A stretch of 34,556 nt of DNA from JAFGBH01 sp964430915 (GTDB taxonomy: Bacteria; Desulfobacterota; Syntrophia; Syntrophales; UBA2210): assembly GCA_964430915.1 (NCBI GenBank), contig CAYSHT010000007.1, positions 1 through 34,556 on the forward strand, read 5' to 3'. The first letter of the stretch is position 1, and each line of letters starts with the position of its first letter. The notes below the pieces were generated by a model. The model searched no databases. It saw only the letters and a list, made by a program, of their open reading frames with translations, and was not told the DNA's origin. Shown in pieces: positions 7,535 to 15,946 of this stretch. Both the position numbers and the translations under genes were made by a program.

Positions 7535-8221
7535 ATGGTAACAAGCTCGGTCGGAGTGGCCCTTTTGGGTGGGGCTTTGTGTCTTGACAGGATACTTCTG
7601 CAGGTCATGATCTCGCGACCCATCGTAATCTGCCCGGCACTCGGCCTTGTACTGGGCGAAGCCTATACGGGTCTGATTATCGGTGCCTTTATCGAACTTC
7701 TCTTCATTAACCGATTTGTCATTGGCGCCCACATCCCCCCCAACGACTCACTTGCTTCAGTTTTGATAGCGGCTGGTTCCATACTGGCGGGACGGGAACT
7801 GGGTCATCTGTCGAGAGAGCTCATAACGTTTGCTATTCTCCTGTTCCTTCCTCTGGCGATCGTCGGTCAAAAGGTCGATATCGGGATTGTAAAATTGAAT
7901 GAGATCCTTTCCGAGAGGGCAATAAAAGATGCCGAGTCTGGAAATATAGGGGGAATATCACGGAACCATATCTTCGCACTCATAAAAACCTATAGTATCT
8001 ATGTCGTCTTTATTTTTATCTTTCTTTTGATAGGGACATTCCTCCTCGTTTCGATTTATCCCCTTCTTCCCGATAGTGTGATAACGGCGCTCACCTACGC
8101 CTATTTCTTTATTCCGCTTCTTGGAGTTTCGGTAGCTCTGAGCACGATAGAGATGCGTGGAACCATCCCTGTTTTCTCGGGTCTTTTTCTCGTTTTCATA
8201 CTGATAATGGAAATATTCTGA
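7535..8221 (+). CDS. PTS system mannose-family EIIC (sorbose-specific IIC) membrane component
   Basis: This is a 228-residue polytopic membrane protein, similar in size to EIIC-Man. It has several hydrophobic segments (roughly 5-65, 75-110, 150-180, 185-228), and the segment GAFIELLFINRFVIGAHIPPND resembles the GxxxELxxxG..P.D region of the family. EIIC forms the sugar channel, normally together with EIID. No EIID gene follows; the next gene is rimI, 35 bp downstream. Either EIID is elsewhere or this EIIC works without it. Confidence 0.85.
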   Translation: MVTSSVGVALLGGALCLDRILLQVMISRPIVICPALGLVLGEAYTGLIIGAFIELLFINRFVIGAHIPPNDSLASVLIAAGSILAGRELGHLSRELITFAILLFLPLAIVGQKVDIGIVKLNEILSERAIKDAESGNIGGISRNHIFALIKTYSIYVVFIFIFLLIGTFLLVSIYPLLPDSVITALTYAYFFIPLLGVSVALSTIEMRGTIPVFSGLFLVFILIMEIF

Positions 8222-8256
8222 AAGAGGGACGGTAGTGCCAGAGGGGGCAGAAGAAT

Positions 8257-8736
8257 TTGAGTGCATTGGTTAAACTGGACGGGGGATATGTGACGGTCAG
8301 GGAAATGACCGCTGACGACCTTGGCGAGGTTCTTACTATCGAGCGGACTTCCTTTCCGACGCCCTGGACGAAGGCCATGTTTGCTGAAGAGCTTTTTATC
8401 CCCCTTTGCCATGATCTCGTTGCGCTGTGCGGTGAGCGTATCGTCGGTTATATATGTTTTTCCATTGTCGTTGACGAAGTTCACCTGAGAAACATTGCCG
8501 TTCACAGAGATTGGAAGAGACGTGGAATCGCTTCCAAAATGATTGCAGAAATGATATGCCTTTCCTCGGATAATGGGGCAGATAAGGTGACCCTCGAGGT
8601 GAGAGAATCAAACCGAGGGGCAATTGACTTGTACACAAAATTTGGATTTGTGGTAAAAGTGGTCAGACCTCTTTATTATAATGATACCGGCGAAGATGCT
8701 CTGATTCTGTGGGCGGACTTCGGGGGGATGTTGTAG
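8257..8736 (+). CDS. rimI: Ribosomal-protein-alanine N-acetyltransferase RimI-type GNAT
   Basis: The 159-residue GNAT protein has the acetyl-CoA loop motif RRGIAS (about 89-94) preceded by the strand IAVHRDW, and the RimI-like C-terminal stretch LEVRESNRGAIDLYTKFGF. RimI acetylates the N-terminus of ribosomal protein bS18; its close relatives also modify other N-termini, so the substrate is an inference. The likely start is TTG at 8257, preceded by GAGGGGGC at good spacing. A GTG at 8290 is an alternative with a GGGGGA site too close to it. The stop is two bases before the PyrK start. Confidence 0.88.
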   Translation: MSALVKLDGGYVTVREMTADDLGEVLTIERTSFPTPWTKAMFAEELFIPLCHDLVALCGERIVGYICFSIVVDEVHLRNIAVHRDWKRRGIASKMIAEMICLSSDNGADKVTLEVRESNRGAIDLYTKFGFVVKVVRPLYYNDTGEDALILWADFGGML

Positions 8737-8738
8737 CA

Positions 8739-9578
8739 ATGGCAGATCCGGAAAAATCGATAGAGACTGGTATTATTATCTCAAACCGTGAAATCTTCAA
8801 GGATCACTTTCTGATGATCCTCAGGGTGCCCACTGATTTTCGCGCATCAGTTCCCGGTCAGTTTTTGATGCTGAGAAGAGAGGAGGGTGATCACCCTTTT
8901 CTCGGAAGGCCTTTCAGTATTCATTCCCTTTACAGTATTGACGGTGATACCGTCATGGAGATTCTCTACAGGATTTCCGGTACGGGGACTGCCCTTATTG
9001 CAAAGCTGAATGCCGATGACAGGGTTACAATACTGGGACCCCTGGGGCGGGGATTTGACGTACCGCGGAGGAAAAAGAAGATTGTTCTTGTTGCAGGGGG
9101 AATGGGAATTGCCCCGCTTTTCTATCTTGCTGAATCTCTCGCCAAGAAGCGTCGGGACGAGTTGGGGGAGACGGTTTTGTACTATGGCGCCCAGAGCTCA
9201 CAGTATTTCTGCGGTCTCGATCGACTGAAGAGACTCTGCTCGTCTTTGAAACTGAGTACCGATGACGGAACTGCCGGATATCATGGTCCGGTGACGGATC
9301 TTGTCGCCGACGATGCGCTGTCATTCGAAAGGGATGATTCGGCATTATTCGCCTGCGGGCCCTACGGTATGATAAAAGAGATGGCCCGGATAGCAGGGAA
9401 GTTTTCCATCCCCTGTCAGGTTTCCGTGGAGGAGAAAATGGCCTGCGGAATCGGGGCCTGTCTCGGCTGTGCCGTGAGGGCGAGCGGCGAGAATACCTCG
9501 AAGCGATTTATGAGGGTCTGCAAAGAAGGCCCCGTTTTTGATACCGGGGAGATAGACTGGAATTACCGTGAAGGATAA
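8739..9578 (+). CDS. pyrK: Dihydroorotate dehydrogenase electron-transfer subunit
   Basis: The 279-residue protein is of ferredoxin-reductase type. It has an FAD segment (GRPFSIHS, 56-63), a nucleotide-binding loop (VAGGMGIAPL, 118-127), ACGPYGM (205-211) and a C-terminal [2Fe-2S] site with C236, C241, C244 and C261. This is the architecture of PyrK, which passes electrons from the class 1B dihydroorotate dehydrogenase to NAD in pyrimidine biosynthesis. The ATG at 8739 follows a GGGGGGA site inside rimI. The 3' end overlaps pyrD by eleven bases, so the two subunits are translationally linked. Confidence 0.94.
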   Translation: MADPEKSIETGIIISNREIFKDHFLMILRVPTDFRASVPGQFLMLRREEGDHPFLGRPFSIHSLYSIDGDTVMEILYRISGTGTALIAKLNADDRVTILGPLGRGFDVPRRKKKIVLVAGGMGIAPLFYLAESLAKKRRDELGETVLYYGAQSSQYFCGLDRLKRLCSSLKLSTDDGTAGYHGPVTDLVADDALSFERDDSALFACGPYGMIKEMARIAGKFSIPCQVSVEEKMACGIGACLGCAVRASGENTSKRFMRVCKEGPVFDTGEIDWNYREG

Positions 9579-10494
9579 TAATTCAAGAAGATTGGCTGTC
9601 GATATCGGGGGACTTGTCCTGAAAAATCCCGTCATGACCGCCTCGGGGACCTTTGGCTACGGTGAAGAGTATGCCTCCTTTATAGATTTAAGCGTCCTCG
9701 GTGCGATTGTGGTCAAGGGGCTTTCGATTACCCCCCGGGAGGGCAATCCACCTTCAAGGATCATGGAAACCGCCTCGGGAATGCTGAATGCCGTGGGGCT
9801 CGAGAATGTCGGTGTAAGGGCCTTTATCGATGTGAAACTCCCCTTTTTGAGAGAATTTGATGTGCCGGTTATTGCAAATATCCTCGGTGATACCCCAGAG
9901 GAGTATTGCGAGGTGGCGCACATTGTGAACGAAGCGGAAGGCATCCACGCCCTGGAGGTAAACATATCATGTCCCAACGTAGCAAAGGGCGGTATTGACT
10001 TCGGGGTGAATCCCGATCTTGCTTTTAAGGTAACGGAGGGTGTAAAAAAAGCGACTGACCTTCCTGTTATTGTGAAGCTCACCCCGAATGTGACGGACAT
10101 AACCGAGATTGCAAAGAGCGTGGAAGATGCGGGCGCCGATGCAATTTCTCTCATCAATACCCTGACGGGGCTTTCCATTGATATCGAAAAGAGGATTCCC
10201 CATTTGAACAACATTACCGGGGGTCTCTCAGGCCCGGCAATAAAACCGGTTGCACTGAGAATGGTCTGGGAGGTGGTACGGGCTGTTTCGATTCCCGTCA
10301 TCGGTGTGGGGGGGATTATGAAGGCCGGGGATGCGCTGGAGTTTCTCATTGCGGGAGCTAAGGCCGTTCAGGTGGGGACGGCAAATTTTGTAAACCCCCG
10401 TTCCACTGTGGAGATCATCGATGGTATAGTAGCCTATATGGAACGCAAGGGAATCGATGATATCGAGGATCTGATAGGAACGCTGAAAACATAA
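9568..10494 (+). CDS. pyrD: Dihydroorotate dehydrogenase, catalytic subunit (class 1B)
   Basis: The 308-residue TIM-barrel enzyme has NPVMTASGTFGYGEE (20-34), the catalytic Cys of NISCPN at C135 (class 1 enzymes use Cys where class 2 uses Ser), and the FMN-phosphate region GVGGIM followed by GAKAVQVGTANF. It oxidises dihydroorotate to orotate; adjacency to PyrK fixes the 1B type. The start is GTG at 9568 inside the end of pyrK, with only a weak ribosome site, consistent with translational coupling. Confidence 0.95.
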   Translation: MKDNNSRRLAVDIGGLVLKNPVMTASGTFGYGEEYASFIDLSVLGAIVVKGLSITPREGNPPSRIMETASGMLNAVGLENVGVRAFIDVKLPFLREFDVPVIANILGDTPEEYCEVAHIVNEAEGIHALEVNISCPNVAKGGIDFGVNPDLAFKVTEGVKKATDLPVIVKLTPNVTDITEIAKSVEDAGADAISLINTLTGLSIDIEKRIPHLNNITGGLSGPAIKPVALRMVWEVVRAVSIPVIGVGGIMKAGDALEFLIAGAKAVQVGTANFVNPRSTVEIIDGIVAYMERKGIDDIEDLIGTLKT

Positions 10495-10526
10495 CTGCTT
10501 CTCTGTAATAATAAATCGTTGTTTCC

Positions 10527-10555
10527 TTGACAGGCGATTTTTGTTTCTTTATACT
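10527..10555 (+). promoter_or_regulatory. Strong sigma-70-type promoter
   Basis: A perfect TTGACA (10527-10532), exactly 17 bases, then TATACT (10550-10555). Transcription would start near 10562, about 47 bases before the start codon of the following gene. Confidence 0.7.
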
Positions 10556-10608
10556 TAAGCGCTTTTTAAGGGGGATTAATTAGAATGTTACACAAAGGAG
10601 GTACTGAG

Positions 10609-11346
10609 ATGAAGAGGTTTTTTCTATTAGGGGTTTTGCTTTCCGTTTTTCTTATCTTTCCCGCCGGTGCAATAGCTGCTGACTATCTCGCTGAGGCAGA
10701 CGCCTTATTTGAGGCAGGGGGGGTGGATAACTACAAGAAGGCCATAGACCTGTGTCTCAAGGCAGTGGCGGAGGATCCCGAAAGTTACGAGGCAAACTGG
10801 AAGTGTGCGAGGGCCTACCGATGGTATTCTGAAGAGTCGAAACGACAGCAGGTCGAAGACTGGGAAGATATCTGCAAGGTATACGCCAAAAAGGGTATGG
10901 GGTATGCGAATACGGCCATCGAACTCGATCCGAACAGCCCCGAAGGATACTTCTGGTACGGAACGTGCGTGGGTAACTATTCCGATGGTGTCAGCATTCT
11001 TACCGCCCTGAAAGAGGGGCTTAAGAACAAGACCCAGGAGAGCTTTGAAACGGTATATGAAATCGACAAGATGTACGATAATGCCGGGGCAGTTCTGGCG
11101 CTTGGCCGTTTCTGGTCCGTCCTTCCGTGGCCCTTGAAGAAAAAGGACAAGGCCATCTCCTATTTCGAAGAGTTTGAGCAGTACTATCCTGAAAGGGACG
11201 ATTTTCAGGTGTATTATGCTGAGACGCTTATCGATAAAGGGGGAAAGAGTAATAAGGCCAAGGCAAAAGTCCTTTGTGAGCAGGCTCTGAAGTCAGATAA
11301 AAAGTGGTTCAGTGATTGGGCAACCCGTCTCATGAAAGACCTGTAA
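10609..11346 (+). CDS. Exported tetratricopeptide-like repeat protein
   Basis: The 245-residue protein has a typical signal peptide (KR, hydrophobic core, cleavage after AIA at about residue 23). It is followed by helical TPR-type repeats: YLAEADALFEAGG...KAIDLCLKAVAEDPESYEANWKCARAYRW, then NTAIELDPNSPEGYFWYG, then KAKVLCEQALKSDKKWF. It should sit in the periplasm as a protein-binding scaffold; the partner is unknown. The start ATG follows a near-perfect AAAGGAGGT at eight bases; an in-frame ATG 24 bases earlier lacks one. A consensus promoter and a strong terminator bracket it, so it is an independent and probably well-expressed unit. Confidence 0.85.
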   Translation: MKRFFLLGVLLSVFLIFPAGAIAADYLAEADALFEAGGVDNYKKAIDLCLKAVAEDPESYEANWKCARAYRWYSEESKRQQVEDWEDICKVYAKKGMGYANTAIELDPNSPEGYFWYGTCVGNYSDGVSILTALKEGLKNKTQESFETVYEIDKMYDNAGAVLALGRFWSVLPWPLKKKDKAISYFEEFEQYYPERDDFQVYYAETLIDKGGKSNKAKAKVLCEQALKSDKKWFSDWATRLMKDL

Positions 11347-11367
11347 TAATAGAAGCTACGTCGTGAT

Positions 11368-11406
11368 AAAAAAGCGCCATCTCCTGTGTGTGAGTGGCGC
11401 TTTTTT
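11368..11406 (+). terminator. Rho-independent terminator
   Basis: A perfect 12-bp stem, AAAAAAGCGCCA (11368-11379) with TGGCGCTTTTTT (11395-11406), a 15-base loop and a T-run continuing to 11407. It ends the transcript of the exported repeat protein 21 bases after its stop codon. Confidence 0.88.
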
Positions 11407-11433
11407 TATTAAGTTATAGCACGGTGATCACAG

Positions 11434-12441
11434 ATGATGGGAAACAGCTATGATGTCATCATTATAGGTGCTGGACCGGCCGGACTTGCCGTGGCGGAAG
11501 AGCTCGAAAATACGGCTCTCACGGTACTTCTGATAGAGAAAAATTCCGTTATCGGGCCAAAGATATGCGCGGGGGGTATTACCAACCTTAAGGGGAGATG
11601 CGAGATTCCTCTGGAGAAAACGCAGGGTGCCCGAAACCACACAATTTTCATCGAAGATAAAAAATATGAAGTGGTCCTTGCAGATTCGATACGGACGATA
11701 GAGAGGGCGGATCTTGGCGAGTATCAAGCAGGTAAGATAGCAGGGTCGAAAAACATTACCCTCTTGAAGGAGACCTCCGCGAAATCCATAGGTCCCAAAA
11801 GTATCGTGACAGATAAGGGAATTTTTTCATTCCGATATCTTGTCGGTGCCGATGGTTCTGCTTCGCTCGTGAGAAGGCATCTTGGACTGGGAAGAAGAGT
11901 TTCAATCGGTCTTTGCTGTGATGTGGAAAAGGTGCGGGATGGTTTTGTCTGGTATGTCAATCCCCGGGAGTTGGGGACCTCCTATATATGGGAGTTTCCA
12001 CACCGTGACCATACGAATATAGGCATCTATTTCGATCCGGAGCATCTTTCCGCGAAGAGGGCACGTGAGTTCCTGCTAAACTATCTCGAAGAAAACAATC
12101 ACGTGGTTTCCCCTCACGACATACGAGGCGGTGCCGTCAACTATGATTTCAGGGGCTGCGTCTTTGGAAATATTTTCCTTGCGGGTGACGCGGCCGGCCT
12201 TGCCTCGAAACCCTCCGGTGAGGGGATATCCTTTGCGCTCGCAAGTGGAAGAGAAATAGGCAAAAAGATCCTCGATCCCGACTATGAAATGGAGGGGTTG
12301 AAGAAAATCCTGAAACTCAAGAAGAGGCAGGAGAAAATACTCGGCATATTTGAATCGCTTCCCCCCATACAGGGCCTCCTTTTCAGGTTGTCCCTCACCC
12401 TCGTTAGAAAGAGATGGATTCAGCGGTATTTCGAGAATTAG
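11434..12441 (+). CDS. Geranylgeranyl-reductase-family FAD-dependent oxidoreductase
   Basis: The 335-residue flavoprotein has an N-terminal dinucleotide-binding motif IGAGPAG (11-17), the CAGGIT segment that corresponds to the conserved Cys-Gly region of geranylgeranyl reductases, GADGSASLVRRHLG in the middle, and the second FAD motif FLAGDAAGLASKPSGEGI. Family members saturate isoprenoid double bonds or act as quinone or lipid flavoenzymes. The substrate is not evident in this bacterium. A second ATG is in frame one codon later; the ribosome site is weak. It converges on lipA and their stop codons overlap by four bases. Confidence 0.88.
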   Translation: MMGNSYDVIIIGAGPAGLAVAEELENTALTVLLIEKNSVIGPKICAGGITNLKGRCEIPLEKTQGARNHTIFIEDKKYEVVLADSIRTIERADLGEYQAGKIAGSKNITLLKETSAKSIGPKSIVTDKGIFSFRYLVGADGSASLVRRHLGLGRRVSIGLCCDVEKVRDGFVWYVNPRELGTSYIWEFPHRDHTNIGIYFDPEHLSAKRAREFLLNYLEENNHVVSPHDIRGGAVNYDFRGCVFGNIFLAGDAAGLASKPSGEGISFALASGREIGKKILDPDYEMEGLKKILKLKKRQEKILGIFESLPPIQGLLFRLSLTLVRKRWIQRYFEN

Positions 12442-13322
12442 ATTGTTTCGTAGAGTTCCCTGGCCCGGTAAGAGCTTCTGACAAAGGGACCGCTTGCGAC
12501 GGCGGAAAATCCAATTCTATGAGCGTAATCGCGCCATTTGTCAAACTCGTCGGGAGGGACGAAACGTTCAACCGGCAGGTGTTTCTTTGAAGGCTGAAGA
12601 TACTGGCCCAGCGTGAGGATACTGCATCCCGTACCGACTATGTCCCGAAGCGTCTTTTCGATTTCATCGTCAGTTTCACCCAGGCCGAGCATGAGACCCG
12701 ATTTGGTGGGTATTATGGCTTTAATTTCCCCGGATCTTCGCAGAAGTCCCAGCGAACGATCGTATGAGGCCTCCGGTCGTGCCGCGGGGTAAAGACGGGG
12801 CACGGTTTCTACGTTGTGGTTCAGTACATGGGGGCCCGCTTCAAGAACGATCCTGAGGGAGGATCTGTCTCCTCGGAAGTCTGGTATCAGGATTTCTATG
12901 AGTGCTTCTGGCATATGTTCTCTTATTGCGGCAACTGTTTCTGCGAAAAATGAGGCACCGCCATCGGGCAGATCGTCTCTGGTTACGGAGGTGATAACCA
13001 GATAATCTAAATCCAGGCTGATGGCTGCTTCTGCTATTCTTTCGGGTTCCCCGGGATCGGGACTCTCTGTTTTTCCGTGGCCCACGGCGCAAAATTTACA
13101 GTTTCGTGTGCAGTTGGGACCCATAATGAGGAAGGTTGCAGTCCCGCTGGAAAAACACTGCCATATGTTGGGGCAGAGGGCCTCTTCACAGACGGTATGG
13201 AGGCGCTTTTCTCTCAAAAGAGACCGTATCTTCTCATATTCGGGGCCCCTCGGCAGGTTTCTTTTGAGCCATGAGGGTTTTCTCATAGGCATCGTCTTTT
13301 TTTCATTTCCTGTCATAATCAT
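12438..13322 (-). CDS. lipA: Lipoyl synthase (radical SAM)
   Basis: The 294-residue protein has both iron-sulphur signatures of LipA: the auxiliary cluster C45-x4-C50-x5-C56 (CEEALCPNIWQC) and the radical-SAM cluster C71-x3-C75-x2-C78. It also has the C-terminal RSSY, whose Ser ligates the auxiliary cluster. It inserts two sulphurs into protein-bound octanoyl groups to make lipoate for 2-oxoacid dehydrogenases and the glycine-cleavage system. The first of several close in-frame ATGs is used (also residues 3, 11 and 13); none has a strong ribosome site. No lipB is adjacent. The 3' end overlaps the convergent flavoprotein gene. Confidence 0.95.
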   Translation of the reverse strand: MIMTGNEKKTMPMRKPSWLKRNLPRGPEYEKIRSLLREKRLHTVCEEALCPNIWQCFSSGTATFLIMGPNCTRNCKFCAVGHGKTESPDPGEPERIAEAAISLDLDYLVITSVTRDDLPDGGASFFAETVAAIREHMPEALIEILIPDFRGDRSSLRIVLEAGPHVLNHNVETVPRLYPAARPEASYDRSLGLLRRSGEIKAIIPTKSGLMLGLGETDDEIEKTLRDIVGTGCSILTLGQYLQPSKKHLPVERFVPPDEFDKWRDYAHRIGFSAVASGPFVRSSYRARELYETI

Positions 13323-13376
13323 TTCAGTTTCTTCTTCATGGCCTGTGCAAAAAATAAGGGAGATTACTGTTTCTCA

Positions 13377-14774
13377 TTAGCCGTTCCTTTCCCTCCGCCA
13401 GAGCTGATACCGTCTCACTGTCGCATAGGTTTTCATGGCACGCTCCGCCGATTCGAAAAAGGGGAGCCCGGCATCGAAGAAGGTCTGAATTGCTTTCGCG
13501 TCGAGTCCGGGAATATTTACGATGACAAAGGGTTTCCGAGCTTCTTTTGCTGTCGCGATGATGGCATCGGTATAGATCTTGTTCACCTCGGGAGAAAGGC
13601 CGATACCTATCATGACAACGGCATCGACTCCGGGATCACTCGCCGCGGCCTTTGCCGCATTGATATATATGTTGATATCAAGTGATGCGGTGAGACCAAC
13701 ATCTATCGGATTTTTGAGGCTTGTGCCCGTGGGGGGGACAAAGTCGGCGAGAAGTGATGTTGTTTCTGATGATAAATCGGCAAGTCGAAGCCCCATCTTT
13801 CCGCAGGCCTCTGCCGCGGAGACGGCGAGTCCGCCTGGTCCTGAAATAATAACCATTCGATCTCCCAGATTCGAAGGGAGAAGCGAAAAACCAATCAGGG
13901 TATCCACCCATACCTCGAACCCGGCGACGGGAATGGCCCCGGTCTGACTGACCACTCCCTCCCATATTTCGCTGGATCCCGCAAGCGCACCGGTATGAGA
14001 AAACGCTGCGGTGCCTCCCTCCGAGGTGAGGCCCACCTTCCATGCGACAACCGGTTTTTTCAGGGACGCCTCTTTCAGGGCATTGAGAAAGCGCGGTCCC
14101 TCCTTGATTCCCTCAATATAGGTTCCTATGACCTTTGTCTCGGGATCGTGGCCAAGATAGGTCAGGAAGTCTGCAAAACTAAGATCACATTCGTTTCCGA
14201 GACTGACGGCCTTGCTGAAGTAGAGTCCCTTTTCGGGTGCCATGTGGCACAGAATGTTCGCAAGAGAGCCGCTGTGTGAAATAATGCCGATTGGGCCCGG
14301 CTTTTTGGAAAGCTCCGGAAAATAGGCAAGACCGGTCTTCGGGGCATAAAGTCCCATGCAGTTCGGTCCTATGATTCGCATGCCTGAGGTTCGGGCGATA
14401 CGGGTCAGTTCGGCCTCCGTTTCCTTTCCCTCGGCAGTTCCCGTTTCCTTGTATCCTGCGGTGAAAAGGACAATTCCTGTCACCCCTTTTTCCGCGCATT
14501 CGCGAACAACGGGGAGAGTGCGATCTTGTGAAACCAGAACAATCGCAAGATCAACGGGGCCGGGAATGGATAAAACGTCAGGGTATGCCGTGAGGCCGTC
14601 TATCTCGGAAGCTTTGGGGTGAACGGGGTAGATATTACCGGGGAACCCCTGATCAAGGAGGGCCATGAGAAAAAGCTTCCCCGCCTTCATTCCCTTGGGA
14701 ACTCCAACAATGGCAATGGATTTGGGATTAAAGATTGCGTCAAGCTGGTCCATTAGTTTCGCGGTATCGTTCAT
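13377..14774 (-). CDS. CoA-binding protein / ADP-forming acyl-CoA synthetase alpha-type subunit
   Basis: The 465-residue protein has an N-terminal CoA-binding Rossmann domain (SIAIVGVPKG, 19-28; FTAGYKETG; IIGPNCMGLY), then two succinyl-CoA-ligase-like domains with ISHSGSLAN (165-173) and the phosphohistidine loop FSHTGALAG (H260). This is the alpha subunit layout of nucleoside-diphosphate-forming acyl-CoA synthetases, which make ATP from acyl-CoA. No ATP-grasp (beta) domain is attached or adjacent; the nearest is in the fused enzyme at 19236-21416. The start follows AAAGGAGCG directly upstream at 14774; an open extension to 15134 overlaps the opposite gene and has no support. Confidence 0.9.
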   Translation of the reverse strand: MNDTAKLMDQLDAIFNPKSIAIVGVPKGMKAGKLFLMALLDQGFPGNIYPVHPKASEIDGLTAYPDVLSIPGPVDLAIVLVSQDRTLPVVRECAEKGVTGIVLFTAGYKETGTAEGKETEAELTRIARTSGMRIIGPNCMGLYAPKTGLAYFPELSKKPGPIGIISHSGSLANILCHMAPEKGLYFSKAVSLGNECDLSFADFLTYLGHDPETKVIGTYIEGIKEGPRFLNALKEASLKKPVVAWKVGLTSEGGTAAFSHTGALAGSSEIWEGVVSQTGAIPVAGFEVWVDTLIGFSLLPSNLGDRMVIISGPGGLAVSAAEACGKMGLRLADLSSETTSLLADFVPPTGTSLKNPIDVGLTASLDINIYINAAKAAASDPGVDAVVMIGIGLSPEVNKIYTDAIIATAKEARKPFVIVNIPGLDAKAIQTFFDAGLPFFESAERAMKTYATVRRYQLWRRERNG

Positions 14775-14915
14775 TATCGCTCCTTTGTATGGGGGGATGG
14801 GTAACGCGCCGGTGGGGAAGGGCATTGTTGTCTCTATCTCTGTGAACCATTTTTTGCTAATTTCTCTTTGTTTGTGATAAATTCGCATTATACGGCATAA
14901 GGCAGGGTGTTGTAA

Positions 14916-15911
14916 ATGAATGAAGTGTACAAAAAGGTGAAAACCATCATTTCTCCCGTCTACCTGGTGGGCGGGTCCGTGCGAGACCGTCTTTTGGGGG
15001 TGGAACCGAAGGATTATGATTTCAGCACGCCACATGACCCGGAAACTATCGAGCGGAAGATTCGGGAGGCTGAGAGGAAACCCTTTCTCACGGGGAAACG
15101 GTTCGGAACCATAGGGGTTAAGATAGGAGGTCATCTGGTTGAGATCACCACCTTCAGGACCGAGATATACCAGAAGGGAAGCAGGAAACCGGACGTGGTA
15201 TTTGTGGACGACATAGCGGCCGATTTAAGCAGAAGGGATTTTACGATCAACGCCATGGCCATGAGAGATGGCAAGATAATCGATCCCTTTTCAGGGGCCC
15301 GCGATATCAGAGAGAAAAGGATACGGTGCGTGGGGAATGCCACTACTCGATTCAAGGAGGACCCCCTGCGGATGCTGAGGGCGGCAAGATTCACGGCGCA
15401 GCTCGGGTTTGTCGTTGACGATGCCGTTCTGAAGGCTATCACGAAGCTGAGTCATAGAGTCCTCGAGGTAAGCAAGGAGCGGTGGGTAGGGGAACTCGAC
15501 CGGCTGCTTCTGGCGCCCTTTGTGGATCAGGGGTTGCGCTGCCTCATGGATACGGGGCTTTTGAACTATATTATTCCCGAGCTCTCCTGTCAGCGGGACT
15601 ATGACCAGCGGAGCAGGTATCATTCCCATGACCTGTGGGAACATACCATCCGGGTAACCTCTCAGGTATCGCCCGAAAGAGATATTCGCTGGGCGGCGCT
15701 TCTTCACGATATGGCAAAACCCTTTGTGCGCTGTGACAGGGAGGACAGGAGCACCTATGCAAAACACGACCTTCTTGGATATGAAATGGTGATACGGCTT
15801 GGAGGTTATCTCAAGTGGTCAAACAGGAGAATAAAAGCGGTAAGCGAACTGGTGAGAGACCATATGAGAGAAGAGAGCCCCCTTCGGGAATCGGATAACA
15901 GCGCTAAATAG
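14916..15911 (+). CDS. tRNA nucleotidyltransferase/poly(A) polymerase family protein with HD domain
   Basis: The 331-residue protein has the class II nucleotidyltransferase signature VGGSVRDRLLG (18-28) and the metal site DYDFST, then RRDFTINAMA, the RNA-binding helices (FKEDPLRMLRAARF), and an HD phosphohydrolase-like domain (HDLWEHTIRV...ALLHDMAKP). It should add or repair the CCA end of tRNA, or polyadenylate RNA; sequence alone does not separate these. It is shorter than many bacterial CCA enzymes, which may reflect a compact C-terminal region. GGCAGGG precedes the start. It is divergent from the CoA-ligase gene, leaving 141 bp for both promoters. Confidence 0.88.
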   Translation: MNEVYKKVKTIISPVYLVGGSVRDRLLGVEPKDYDFSTPHDPETIERKIREAERKPFLTGKRFGTIGVKIGGHLVEITTFRTEIYQKGSRKPDVVFVDDIAADLSRRDFTINAMAMRDGKIIDPFSGARDIREKRIRCVGNATTRFKEDPLRMLRAARFTAQLGFVVDDAVLKAITKLSHRVLEVSKERWVGELDRLLLAPFVDQGLRCLMDTGLLNYIIPELSCQRDYDQRSRYHSHDLWEHTIRVTSQVSPERDIRWAALLHDMAKPFVRCDREDRSTYAKHDLLGYEMVIRLGGYLKWSNRRIKAVSELVRDHMREESPLRESDNSAK

Positions 15912-15946
15912 GGGCACGATACTAAGAGAAAATCAGGAAAGAGAGT

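Noticed and set aside
14775..15134. N-terminal extension of the 465-residue CoA-ligase protein to 585 residues
   Set aside because: It overlaps the nucleotidyltransferase gene on the other strand and has no family similarity; the inner ATG at 14774 has an ideal ribosome site and gives the usual length.
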